Origin: Ichthyocystis sparus
GTDB lineage: Bacteria > Pseudomonadota > Gammaproteobacteria > Burkholderiales > 2013Ark19i
Direction: 5' to 3' (one strand)
DNA length: 41,210 nt
NCBI RefSeq assembly: GCF_900078755.1
Contig: NZ_FKIH01000009.1
Each line of letters begins with the position of its first letter. The stretch's first letter is position 1. Shown here piece after piece: positions 9,740 to 18,991 of the stretch. The position numbers and the translations under genes were made by a program. The notes beneath the pieces were generated by a model. That model was not told the origin of the DNA and searched no databases. It was given only the letters and a program-made list of their open reading frames with translations.

Positions 9740-9935
9740 CATTTATTGGTCGGGTTTCTGCCTAAATACTCCCCATGCTCTGATGATGGTTGCACTTGGT
9801 GAGAAGACAGATTCACTTTACGCTGTTTTGTTTGGTGGTTTGGTGCTATGAGAGTTATGGTAGATCGTAAGATTGTCTATGTCAGATCAGGAGGTTTTTT
9901 TAGGGGGGAATAGATTGGAATAACTGGATGTTTTT
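9740..9935 (+). pseudogene. crp relic (5' part)
   Basis: AGGAACCAACATTTATTGGTCGGG replaces the functional AGGAACCAATGTCTGTTGGTCGAG, so the start codon is gone. TCTGATGATGGTTGCACTTGGTGAG and the segment around GCTATGAGAGTTATGGTAG still match crp codons 40-75. A block around codons 5-45 is deleted. The relic and its flanks are almost identical to 18590-18780. Confidence 0.85.
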
Positions 9936-10085
9936 AAATTAATTATATGTAAGCTATTATGTTTTATAAGAGGTATTTTTCGCCTTTATCATTTACTTGT
10001 GAGCTGTTACCTTCGGTATATGCCTATCTTCTGTAATGTTGGTTTATTTGTTTATGCCAGGATGTGAGAATGGTTAAGTTTTTAG

Positions 10086-10117
10086 AATAATAAATGAGAA
10101 CGAAGAATAATAAATTT
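10086..10117 (+). repeat. AGAATAATAAAT direct repeat in the 5' leader
   Basis: Two copies of AGAATAATAAAT lie about 20 bases apart, just before gene 3. The same pair precedes gene 4 (about 18937-18968), and a three-fold GAATAATAA variant precedes gene 6 (about 30199-30239). This may be an unstructured A/U-rich leader that helps ribosome loading; that role is inference. Confidence 0.6.
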
Positions 10118-10140
10118 AGACTATAATGGAAGGTGGTGTC

Positions 10141-13100
10141 GTGTATTCCGTATCCGCGACCGATGGTGCTGCTTCCAGCGGTGTCCCAGAGAGTGAAGAG
10201 GATAATGGTGACAATGATAAAGGTGAAGAGATCACTGTACAGGGTGATATTCCCGGGGGCGGTTTGCAGCAAGTTGGGTCTCCTGCTGCTTTAACTGCCA
10301 CTACTTCAACTGCTGCTGCTGTAGGCGAGGGGGTTAGTACCAAGGGTAGGGGGAAGGCTCCTGCCAAAAAGCGTGGTGCGTCTGCTGCTTCTTCAGCCCC
10401 TTTAGCCCCTGCTGTTGATCCGGATGTTTTGGGTTTATTGGGTGTTACTCTATCTCATGAGGGTGTCCATATAATTTCAAATCTCTTTTTTAAGATTAAT
10501 GAATTCGCTAAACGTTTTTACGCTAGCATGGCGGGCAAACAACTTCCATCAAGCTTGAGTGGCAAACTTTCATTGACTGAGCGAGCTATTTGGTGTGGCA
10601 CTTACAGGGAAATGTGTGAAGATGTTTTTGTATCCATGTGCATTTGTGAGTACCATGCCGAGCATCGCCCCGATCTTGTACGTGCTCTTCCTGAAGTTAA
10701 AGTATTATCGGATTCTCCTGAGCCTGTTGCGGTGCCATTAGCCTGCGGTGGTGGTTTGCTAGATTTTTTATTGAGACTAGATTGTGCTGTTCGTAGCAGG
10801 GTGGAGTCTATTTTTAGATCTTATTGGAATGAAGTTTCTGTTTCTCTGGAAGGGGAAGCATTGAATGGTGTTAGTTGTGGAGATTTCATAAGTGTCCTTG
10901 ACACTGCCGGTATTCCTGAAGTAGCGTTATCGATAACGGTAACAAATTCTGCTCTAGCAAGGGAAATAAGTAGAGGCACGATTAAACGTACAGAATCAGG
11001 GGTTGTTACCGCTCCAGATCGTATGCCACCTCCGCCTCATTCTGAAGATGGATCTTCCAGTGATGAGTCTTCTTCTGGTCCAATTGTAGCGGGGAGACGT
11101 ACTGATATCGTTCGTGCTCCTGTTTGGACACCGCCTGTTCTTGAAGTGGATGATGCTCTAGCTTCTTCTTCTTTACGACCTCCCAAATTGAATCCATTGC
11201 CTCCTGTTAGATATCGTGGTGCTGAACCTTCTTCTGATAGAAGTGTTGTTCGTGCTCCTGTTTGGACACCACCTGTTCTTGAAGGGGATGATGCTCCAGC
11301 TTCTTCTACAGTTTCGGTTCCTTCATATCTTGAATGCGCTGCTTTGCTGGGTGTTGAGTTACATCCTGATAGTGTCAAGCTACTTCATGAGCTATTTCGT
11401 AATATTCGTAGATCTTTCATGGCGTCTTTCCCAAGATCGGTTAGCGATCATATCTCAAGTAATGTGTTTAGTAAACTTTCAGCTATTGATCGGGTTGTTT
11501 GGTTCAGAACTTATAGGGAACTGCATCTGTCTAGTTTTATGTCTAGGTGTTTTTGTATATATCATTCCAGATACCGTCCTAGTTTTATGCGTTCTATTGC
11601 TGATATTAGAGTGTTACCTGGTTCCTCTGGTAGTGATTTAATACCATTAAATGGAGTTAGCTTGGTAGACTTTTTATCGAGACTAGATTGTGTTGTTCGT
11701 GATCTGATAAAGGCTATATTTAGCTTGAGGTGGGATGTGGAAGCTGATAGGGCCAGTTCTGAACTAGGATGTGTATCATTGAGTGATGTTAGTTATGAAG
11801 ATCTCATTAGAGTACTCGGTATTGATTCTGTTTTTGTATCGGCGTTTTCAATTGTCCGAAAATATATGATAGATGAAAGCGAGACATTAGTAAGTACATT
11901 AGTAAGTATTAGTGAAATTACAAGTGAAGATACGGCTTCAGGGGCTGATATTACAGCCCCTGAACCGTTGCCTAAACGTCGTCTTTTATCTATGAAGCAA
12001 TTAGGTTCTTCGTCGCTATTAGAGGAGGATTCTGATTCTACTTCTGATAAATCTTCTTCGAATATTGTTGAAGATGTTTTAGTCTCTACTGGGGAAGGTA
12101 CTGCGTCCGGTGTGAGGGTTTTGGAAGAATCTGCATCTGCACCTATATCTTCGCCTGCATCTCCTCTACCTCTACCTTCACCTCTGTCTGAGTCGATGGT
12201 AGCTGCTGTTGATATTTCCTCTGCTTCTCTACCTGCTGAAGAATCCACTGCTGTAGTATTATCTATGGGTACTGAATCTTCTTTGCCTCTTATCATTGTT
12301 GAGCCCATCCCTGAAAGACCTGTATCGCAAAGGTGTGTTATAAGCAGAAGCAAGATACTAGGAAGCAGTGCTGGGTGTGCTGAGGGTATGGGTTCAGGAG
12401 TTCGTGCTATTGATCTTACTCGTTTTGTGGTCGTCTCTCTTCCACGACTTCAGCTTCAGCATGAGTTATCTTTTCAGTCTCTGCCTGAATCTTCTTTCCC
12501 TCCTGTTGTTGAGTCTGTTGCTGCGTCAGTTGCTGTTGACCAACCTGGTAGTGTATCTGTTACTAATACTGTTTCTACCTATGTAACCAGTAGTGCCGCC
12601 GCTGCTTCCAGTGGTGTCTCAGATAGCGAAGATGGTAGTAGTAATAAAGAGGAAGAGGGAGCTGTGAAGAGTAATGTTCTTGAAGGTGGTTTGCAGCAAG
12701 TTGAGTCTCCTGCTGCCACTACTTCAACTGCTGCTACTGCTGTGGGCAAGGGGGTGAGTGCCAAGAGTAGAGGTAAAGCCTCTGCCAAAAAACGTGGCAC
12801 TTCTGCTACTGTTTCTTCTTCGCTTACTACTCTTGATCCGGGTATTTTGAGTTCACTGGGTGTTACGTTATCTCCTGAGGGTGTTCAGGTGATTGCGAGT
12901 CTTTTTTTTAAAATTGGTGAATTCGCTAGAGGTGTTTATAGGTCTATGCTAGACAAACAGCTTCCGTCAAGCGTGAGTGACAAACTTTCAGTGACTGGGC
13001 GGGCTATTTGGTACTATACCTATAGTACAATGTGTAAAGATTTTTTTATGTCTAGGTGCATTAGTGAGTACCACGCTAGTCATCGCCCTGGCTTTGTACG

Positions 13101-14679
13101 AGCTCTTCCTAGCATTCAAGTGGTATCTGATTCTTCTGGCCATAGTGCATTCTCATTAGCTGGTGAGAATTTGCTAAATTTTTTATCTAATCTAGATGGC
13201 GCTATCCATAGTGAGTTGGAGTCTATTTTTAACTCTTGCTTTAGTGATGTTTCAGTTTCTCTTGAAGAGGAGTCCCTGAGTGATGTTAGTTGTGAAGATT
13301 TTGTAGATGTCCTGAATGTTGCTGGTGTTCCTAAAAAAGTATTACTATCGACAGAGCTATTGGGTTCCTGCGTGATAGGAGGGAAAAGAAAACGCGGTAT
13401 TCCTGCGGACAATGTTCCTCCTACTAATATTGAGACAACAATGGTCATTCGTGCTCCTGTTTGGGTGCCTCCTTTTGCTAATGCTTACGAATTGATTCTG
13501 TTGTCTTCTGCTGGAGATTCTCGTGCTGGAACTTCTTCTGACCAAGTTGCAGCAGAAGGACTCGCAGATGATAGTGTTCCTGTTCCTACTCATGTTGAGA
13601 CAAGGGCTGTTCGTGCTCCTGTTTTAGTGACTGCTTCTCCTTCTTCTGCTGGGGACAATACTCCATCTTCTTCTACAGTTTCTATTCCTTCATATCTTGA
13701 ATGCGCTGATTCGCTGGGTGTTGAGTTACATCCTGATAGCGTTCCACTAATTCATAGTTTCTTTCGTAGCGTTCATTTATCTATTATGATGTCCTTCTCT
13801 AGATCGATTCGCAACTACATTTCAACTGCTATGAGTAGCGTACTTTCGGTTATTGGGCGATTTGTTTGGTTCACAGCCTACAGGGAACAGCATCTGTATA
13901 ATTTTATTTCTAGGTGCTTGGTTTTGTATCATTACAAATACCGTCCTGATTTTATACGTACTCTTCCTGATATTAGAGTATTGTCAGATTCCTCTGATCT
14001 TGGGCTTCAATTAAGTGGAGGTAGTTTAGTAAGTTTTTTATCTAGATTAGATATTGTTGTTCGTGATCTAATTAGTTGTGTATTTAACTCGCAGTGGGGT
14101 ATAGAAGTTGATAAAGTTTGTTCTGAAATAGGAGATGGTTCATTGGATGGTTTTGGTTGTGAAGATTTAATTTATGTTCTCGATATCGCTGGTGTTCCTG
14201 AATCAGTACTCTCGGTCTCCCAAAGACGTAAGGAAAGTGCAAAAAAACGTAAAGAAAGTGCAAAAAGACGTAGAGAAGGAACACCAGGAAGTAGTAGTGG
14301 TAAAATTACAAGTGAGGGTACGGCTTCGGTAGGAGGTATTGAAGGTCATTCGTTGCTATCACAGGAGAGTTATGATCGGTCTCCTTCTAGATCACCTGCT
14401 ATTACTGTTTCTGCTTTTGTGGTGTCACCTGAGGATACTGGGTCTTATTTGCCTGCTCCTCCTACTGTTACTGGTCTTGGCCCTGTTTCTGTGTCAACTG
14501 TTTTTGGCGAGTCTTCTTCGAATATTAGTGATGATGTTTTAGACTCTGCTGTGGAAGGTGCTGCTTCTAGTTTAGACGTTTTGGAAGGTGAATCACTTTC
14601 TCCTTTATCTTTATCTTTATCTTCACTTCTATCTGAATCAATATTAGATGCTGATATTTTCTCTTCCTCTTCAGAGTAG
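10141..14679 (+). CDS. Repeat-family protein 3 (A-B-A-B fusion, C-terminally truncated), about 1512 aa
   Basis: Unknown function. It holds two complete family units head to tail: leader, KAPAKKRG unit, module A1 (about 93-270), RAPVWTPP twice, module B1 (about 395-575), Ser-rich tail; then an internal leader copy (about 800-865, ASSGVSDSEDG and LEGGLQQ), KASAKKRG, module A2 (about 898-1070), RAPVWVPP, module B2 (about 1181-1360) and a second tail. It stops at TAG 14677-14679, where the sister gene at 18992 has TCG (Ser), and the tail continues as a relic. The KRKR end is therefore missing. The start is GTG 10141 with GGAAGG upstream; ATG 10126 is the alternative. The first half and upstream 500 bases are nearly identical to gene 4. 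Confidence 0.85.
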   Translation: MYSVSATDGAASSGVPESEEDNGDNDKGEEITVQGDIPGGGLQQVGSPAALTATTSTAAAVGEGVSTKGRGKAPAKKRGASAASSAPLAPAVDPDVLGLLGVTLSHEGVHIISNLFFKINEFAKRFYASMAGKQLPSSLSGKLSLTERAIWCGTYREMCEDVFVSMCICEYHAEHRPDLVRALPEVKVLSDSPEPVAVPLACGGGLLDFLLRLDCAVRSRVESIFRSYWNEVSVSLEGEALNGVSCGDFISVLDTAGIPEVALSITVTNSALAREISRGTIKRTESGVVTAPDRMPPPPHSEDGSSSDESSSGPIVAGRRTDIVRAPVWTPPVLEVDDALASSSLRPPKLNPLPPVRYRGAEPSSDRSVVRAPVWTPPVLEGDDAPASSTVSVPSYLECAALLGVELHPDSVKLLHELFRNIRRSFMASFPRSVSDHISSNVFSKLSAIDRVVWFRTYRELHLSSFMSRCFCIYHSRYRPSFMRSIADIRVLPGSSGSDLIPLNGVSLVDFLSRLDCVVRDLIKAIFSLRWDVEADRASSELGCVSLSDVSYEDLIRVLGIDSVFVSAFSIVRKYMIDESETLVSTLVSISEITSEDTASGADITAPEPLPKRRLLSMKQLGSSSLLEEDSDSTSDKSSSNIVEDVLVSTGEGTASGVRVLEESASAPISSPASPLPLPSPLSESMVAAVDISSASLPAEESTAVVLSMGTESSLPLIIVEPIPERPVSQRCVISRSKILGSSAGCAEGMGSGVRAIDLTRFVVVSLPRLQLQHELSFQSLPESSFPPVVESVAASVAVDQPGSVSVTNTVSTYVTSSAAAASSGVSDSEDGSSNKEEEGAVKSNVLEGGLQQVESPAATTSTAATAVGKGVSAKSRGKASAKKRGTSATVSSSLTTLDPGILSSLGVTLSPEGVQVIASLFFKIGEFARGVYRSMLDKQLPSSVSDKLSVTGRAIWYYTYSTMCKDFFMSRCISEYHASHRPGFVRALPSIQVVSDSSGHSAFSLAGENLLNFLSNLDGAIHSELESIFNSCFSDVSVSLEEESLSDVSCEDFVDVLNVAGVPKKVLLSTELLGSCVIGGKRKRGIPADNVPPTNIETTMVIRAPVWVPPFANAYELILLSSAGDSRAGTSSDQVAAEGLADDSVPVPTHVETRAVRAPVLVTASPSSAGDNTPSSSTVSIPSYLECADSLGVELHPDSVPLIHSFFRSVHLSIMMSFSRSIRNYISTAMSSVLSVIGRFVWFTAYREQHLYNFISRCLVLYHYKYRPDFIRTLPDIRVLSDSSDLGLQLSGGSLVSFLSRLDIVVRDLISCVFNSQWGIEVDKVCSEIGDGSLDGFGCEDLIYVLDIAGVPESVLSVSQRRKESAKKRKESAKRRREGTPGSSSGKITSEGTASVGGIEGHSLLSQESYDRSPSRSPAITVSAFVVSPEDTGSYLPAPPTVTGLGPVSVSTVFGESSSNISDDVLDSAVEGAASSLDVLEGESLSPLSLSLSSLLSESILDADIFSSSSE

Positions 14680-14890
14680 TTTGTATTGGTTAGAGAAGTT
14701 GAATAGGTTGGGGAGGGTGTTGTTCTGCGTCAGAGGTTTGTTAGTAGGTGAATCAACTTCTATATTCTCATCTGAGTGATTAATGATGGCGATCACTGTT
14801 CCTTCTTCTGTTTCTGTTCTGCTATTGGAGACTACGTTACTGCAGTAGCTAGTGGTGGCCATTTTAGAGGGTAAGTTTTGTTGCAACAGC
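14680..14890 (+). pseudogene. Untranslated tail of family gene 3
   Basis: After the premature TAG the sequence still resembles the tails of genes 4-6: VREVE near 14688, VGEST near 14745, the PSSVS and GPKK-motif region near 14800-14880. It has acquired further stops and indels, so the truncation is not recent. Confidence 0.75.
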
Positions 14891-14952
14891 AGGACATGTA
14901 TTGTCATGTATGTGTCAGAGGTTTCGCATAAATCCTGTATAAGAAACCGCAA

Positions 14953-15306
14953 GATTTTTGAGGTTGTTTATTGTTAGTGTAATGACTAAAGTCGGTGCAT
15001 GGTTTAAATATGCATGAAGGACCGCCAAGGCTTTATATCATACCTTACAGCTCATAGCCCTTAATTTTTTTCCATTAGTTTGTATTCTCAGATTATCTCA
15101 AAATATTAATGTCAAGTAAAGTACGTAATTTTGTGATCTATTTATATTAAATGTATTGATTAATTTTTTTTATTCTGTTCTGTTAATATTTTTCTGTGTT
15201 ATGCAATGACTTTATATTAATTAAATATATGTATTTGTCTTATTTGTTATTTCTCTCACCTGTGATATGTTTTCCTTATTTATAATCTACTCGGAAAATA
15301 TAGAAT
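14953..15306. other. AT-rich intergenic region before rlmB
   Basis: No gene, repeat or RNA is recognised. The start of the region follows a TGTCATGTATGTGTCAG segment (14903-14920) that also precedes the rlmB relics at 29341 and 33386. The rest, up to the rlmB ATG, presumably holds the rlmB promoter but no clear -35/-10 pair stands out. Confidence 0.5.
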
Positions 15307-16047
15307 ATGGTACGGTTTTTGATGGGCTTTCATGTGACCAATATGCTGTTGGATAGAGATCCTGATAGAATCCAAAGAGCTTATTTCTTATCCTCACGTT
15401 CTGATCCTAGAATGCACGGTGTGTTGAAGAAATTAGAGCATAATCGTATTCCTCGTGTTGGCTGTGATGGAGCTTATTTATCTAAGTTAGTTGCCGATTC
15501 TAACCACCAAGGTATTGTGTTGGAAGTTTTGCCCTTACCACCGTATGATCTTGATGATGTTTTGGCCAATTCCACTAGGCCTTTGTTATTGGTTCTAGAT
15601 GGTGTGACTGATCCACACAATTTAGGTTCGTGCTTGCGTGTGGCTGACGCCACCGGAGTTACAGCTGTTATTGTGCCCAAAAATAAAAGTTCTGGTTTAA
15701 CTAGTGTTGCAGTAAAGTCTTCATCCGGTGCTAGTGAATTTATTAAATTAATACATGTAACCAATTTGGCACGTACTATAAAAATGATGAGAGAAGATTT
15801 TGATATAGATGTGGTTGGCACCTCAGATGATGTTGGCTCAGACTTATGGGAATGGCACCCAGAAAATTTGACTTCCGGAGTTGCGGTGGTTTTGGGTTCC
15901 GAGGGGCGCGGCATGAGACGCTTAACCAGAGAAGGATGCTCCAGAATGGTGAGAATCCCTATGCATGGTTTTGTCTCTAGTTTAAATGTTTCTGTGGCCT
16001 CAGGAGTTATTCTGTATTACGTCCAGCAATGTTTGGCCAGTAAGTAG
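15307..16047 (+). CDS. rlmB: 23S rRNA (guanosine-2'-O-)-methyltransferase RlmB
   Basis: A SpoU/TrmH-family (SPOUT) methyltransferase that in relatives methylates G2251 in the peptidyl-transferase loop of 23S rRNA using SAM. All family motifs are present: N-terminal substrate-binding part beginning GFHVTNML; motif 1 DPHNLGSCLRVADATG (about 102); motif 2 GSEGRGMRRL (about 197); motif 3 IPMHGFVSSLNVSVASG (about 218), which forms the knotted SAM site. Length 246 aa is normal. ATG is a good start, although no strong ribosome site precedes it. The 3' end overlaps the convergent nadE by about 40 bases. Two relics of the same gene lie at 29341 and 33386, so this is the surviving copy of a duplicated gene. 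Confidence 0.95.
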   Translation: MVRFLMGFHVTNMLLDRDPDRIQRAYFLSSRSDPRMHGVLKKLEHNRIPRVGCDGAYLSKLVADSNHQGIVLEVLPLPPYDLDDVLANSTRPLLLVLDGVTDPHNLGSCLRVADATGVTAVIVPKNKSSGLTSVAVKSSSGASEFIKLIHVTNLARTIKMMREDFDIDVVGTSDDVGSDLWEWHPENLTSGVAVVLGSEGRGMRRLTREGCSRMVRIPMHGFVSSLNVSVASGVILYYVQQCLASK

Positions 16048-17569
16048 GCCAAGGCCATGTAGGAGAACAACAGTACCTTTTAGATAATATTGGTCCAAGA
16101 GGGAGTTGTCTCCTTTTATACTCGCTTTGGTGAAATTTACCAACAACATCCATGCATTCCTGTTCAGGAATATCATCTGGGTACGACCCAGTTTCAATAT
16201 ATGTTCGTATTATAGTATCCAGCTTTTCGTACTCTGGTAGGCTGCAAGTATCCATTTGGTTGTAACGAAGCTCAGCCGATGGTTCCTTGCTTATAATTCT
16301 CTCCGATATCAAGCCTTTAACGTTTCTATACCATCTAGCAAGTAAATATACTTCGGTTTTAAATAAATCACTTATTAAAGCAATTCCACCTATGCTATCA
16401 CCATAAAGAGTACAGTAACCAACTGATATTTCAGATTTATTGCTGGTGTTTATTACCAGAGCATTATATTTGTTGGAGTATGCCATTATAATTTGAGCAC
16501 GTATCCTAGCCTGCAAATTTTCATGAGCAATTCCACTGGTAATGTTCATACACGATTCGTATTGCTTTAATATTGGTTCTATTGATATAGTCGTAGTGGT
16601 ACATCCCACCTTTTGTGTTAGCTCTTGTGCGTCAGCAATGCTAGAACTGCTGTTGAAGCGCGATGGTAAAATTAACCCGTGACAGTTGTTCGGACCCAAA
16701 GCATCAGCAGCTATACATAGTGCAACACTGGAGTCAACACCTCCGGATACCCCCAACACTATCTTTGAGAATCTGTGTTGCCTACAGTAATTGGATAGGG
16801 CGGCTCTCAGAGCTGCTACAGTTTCCTCTTCATCTGATAAGAAAGATGGCGATATTGATTGCGGTAGTATTCTCTCTTTTTCTATTTTCAGAATTTGAAT
16901 ATCTTCCTTAAATGACGGAAAGCGAAACGCACACTCACCATTAGGGTTATATCCAGAAGAACTACCTTCAAAAATAAAGCTATCCTGTCCTCCTATGCCA
17001 TTTATATGCACAAACGGAGTCATGGTTTGCTTTGCTAAATTTTTTGCTACATCCCTGGTTCTATGATCTCGTAAAAATGGGCAAGTTCTAATCAATATGG
17101 CCAGATCACAATTTTTTGCCTCCTCTGCTTCCTCTTCCTCCATCATGAATAGAATATTTAATCCATTCCACATAATGGGGGATGATGGTGAATTGCTGGA
17201 CTTAAAATAATACGACCTGTGCATAATGTCTGAGCTATCGTAATGTCGTTGATAAATCGTATGTATTATCTTGCCTTTACCAATAACAACGGATGCGTTC
17301 TCCTTGCTAGGAAGTGGTACCCCTACCGTTACAGCTATATCTTCCGGTAGAGAGCTGCAAAGCCAATCAATACTCCTCTGACAAGCAAGCAAAAAGGAAC
17401 TTTGGAGCATAGCGTTGTTTGGAGGACATCCACACAAAGACAGCTCAGGAGTTACCAGCACAGAAACCCCACGCTTCCTAGCATTTATCGCCAAGGATAA
17501 TATTTTCTGTGCGCGTTCGTTTATGTCAACCACGCCGTTGTCGATTTGTGCTAATGATAAATAAAACAA
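16007..17569 (-). CDS. nadE: NAD+ synthetase NadE with degenerate glutaminase domain
   Basis: The last step of NAD synthesis, amidating nicotinate adenine dinucleotide with ATP. The length (520 aa) and two-domain layout are those of the glutamine-dependent enzyme. The C-terminal synthetase has GVSGGVDSS (about 275), NLQARIRAQ, NKSEISVGYCTLYGD and ISDLFKTEV, all intact. The N-terminal nitrilase-like domain keeps the catalytic Glu (PELSLCG, E42), but the Lys position reads Gln (IYQRHY, Q107) and the Cys position reads Met (FMMEEEE, M143). It may run on free ammonia. The TTG start at 17569 (GGAG 7 bases upstream) is chosen because the longer frame would run into the tRNA. The C-terminus after YKRRQ is atypical and overlaps rlmB. 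A relic of this gene lies at 34010-34671. Confidence 0.9.
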   Translation of the reverse strand: MFYLSLAQIDNGVVDINERAQKILSLAINARKRGVSVLVTPELSLCGCPPNNAMLQSSFLLACQRSIDWLCSSLPEDIAVTVGVPLPSKENASVVIGKGKIIHTIYQRHYDSSDIMHRSYYFKSSNSPSSPIMWNGLNILFMMEEEEAEEAKNCDLAILIRTCPFLRDHRTRDVAKNLAKQTMTPFVHINGIGGQDSFIFEGSSSGYNPNGECAFRFPSFKEDIQILKIEKERILPQSISPSFLSDEEETVAALRAALSNYCRQHRFSKIVLGVSGGVDSSVALCIAADALGPNNCHGLILPSRFNSSSSIADAQELTQKVGCTTTTISIEPILKQYESCMNITSGIAHENLQARIRAQIIMAYSNKYNALVINTSNKSEISVGYCTLYGDSIGGIALISDLFKTEVYLLARWYRNVKGLISERIISKEPSAELRYNQMDTCSLPEYEKLDTIIRTYIETGSYPDDIPEQECMDVVGKFHQSEYKRRQLPLGPILSKRYCCSPTWPWPTYWPNIAGRNTE

Positions 17570-17600
17570 GCACGTGCTCCACTTGTTTGCTGCTAATATG

Positions 17601-17684
17601 TGCCCAAGAAGGGACTCGAACCCCCACAGTGTTTCCACCACTAGGACCTGAACCTAGCGCGTCTACCAATTCCGCCACCTGGGC
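17601..17684 (-). tRNA. tRNA-Leu (CAG)
   Basis: The minus strand folds into a class II cloverleaf: acceptor GCCCAGG/CTTGGGC with discriminator A, D-arm with GAATTGGTAGACGC, anticodon stem CTAGG/CCTAG around TTCAGGT (anticodon CAG), long variable arm, and T-loop TTCGAGT. CCA is not encoded. It lies 31 bases upstream of the nadE start on the same strand and may be co-transcribed. A decayed second copy is at 34704-34786. Confidence 0.95.
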
Positions 17685-17705
17685 CATTGGTAAGACTGGA
17701 TGATA

Positions 17706-18264
17706 TCAACTAAGCTTTTTAGCGGCAATGCCTACTTTTTTTATAAGAACTAACGTGGCGCCAGATTCTCCCGTATTTTGTGGTGCGGAACAAAACGCCA
17801 AGACAGAATGAGAGTTAATCTTTAGTCCATGCCTTACCATCGTACGTAATACAGAAATTCCATTTCTACCACGTCCATGTATTATTGTAAGTATTGTTGA
17901 TTTTTCATGAATGATTCCATTTTTTGAGCCGCTTCAACACACGTTAGACCATGCAAATCTATAGCCTGTTCTACAGGCCAGCGTTCTTCCTACGAGGTTC
18001 TTTTAGAGTCTTTATAGACACATCCTTAGCACGAAAATCAGAGGTATCGTCTTCGTATAAGTGTTCTGACTGGAAGACGTGACCAATTATATTTTCCTCA
18101 TCGGCAGCATTATCGTCCTTGTTTTTGAAATACAATGGCTCTGGATTAGAAGAGGGTGACAGGTTAGCTCTTGCAGCGTACACCGCAGCTATATACCAAG
18201 AGTGACCTGATCCAGGATTTGCTATTTAAAATTTTTTCGTTGTCCTCTGCATTTTTTTCTCCAT
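17706..18264 (-). pseudogene. Fused smr-trxB relic
   Basis: From 17706 to about 18130 it matches functional smr from its stop to about codon 50, with indels in the Smr domain. At the junction near 18133 it switches to trxB codons and runs to the TrxB start (CAT at 18262-18264). The junction (smr TACAATGGC joined to trxB TCTGG) is the same in relics at 25317-25745 and 29416-29803. In translation YAARANLSP of TrxB is followed by PLYFKNK of Smr. Most of trxB and the start of smr are gone, so neither enzyme could be made. Confidence 0.85.
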
Positions 18265-18589
18265 GATTTTTACTTTTCCCTATAAAATTTACTACTTGTA
18301 GGGCTATAGAAAACCCTAATTGTCCCGTTTTTTGTTGTTTAATATAGGCAATACTTGGGGTTTATACTATTGTTCAATACCTCCTAGGGAGTCGAGCCTA
18401 GTGCCTACCCTGGTTTAAGTACACTTTTTTGTTGCTACTTTGCACTTGTTTTGCACAGGTAATTTGTGTGTCACTTTGATATTATAGGGCGATGTGATTA
18501 ACGTTTAGTTTGTTTACTGCTTGTATTGGGCGCTTTATTGTTTCTTTGCAATGTACTCTAGGAGGTGTTTTTTTGTTGTGTGAGGAACC

Positions 18590-18780
18590 AACATTTATTG
18601 GTCGGGTTTATGCCTAAATACTCCCCATACTCTGATGATGGTTGCACTTGGTGAGAAAACAGATTCACTTTACGCTGTTTTGTTTGGTGGTTTGGTGCTA
18701 TGAGAGTTATGGTAGATCGTAAGATTGTCTATGTCAGATCAGGAGGTTTTTTTAGGGGGAATAGATGGGAATAACTGGAT
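18590..18780 (+). pseudogene. crp relic (5' part)
   Basis: Nearly identical to the relic before gene 3 (9740-9935), including loss of the crp ATG and the same internal deletion. The similarity continues through the non-coding leader into gene 4, so the two units separated recently. Confidence 0.85.
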
Positions 18781-18991
18781 GTTTTTAAATTAATTATATG
18801 TAAGCTATTATGTTTTATGGGAGGTATTTTTCGCCTTTATCATTTACTTGTGAGTTGCATACCTTCAGTGTATGCCTCTCTTCTGTAATGTTGGTTTGTT
18901 TGTTTGTGCCGGGATGTGAGAATGGTTAAGTTTTAGAATAATAAATGAGAACGAAGAATAATAAATTTAGACTATAATGGAGGGTGGTGTC

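Noticed and set aside
11793..12353. 186-codon minus-strand frame inside gene 3
   Set aside because: Lies entirely antisense to the Ser-rich tail; such frames are expected from TCT/GAT-rich coding sequence and the frame is not kept in gene 4.
17570..17641. Upstream extension of nadE
   Set aside because: It would overlap the tRNA-Leu gene; the TTG at 17569 with GGAG fits the family N-terminus.
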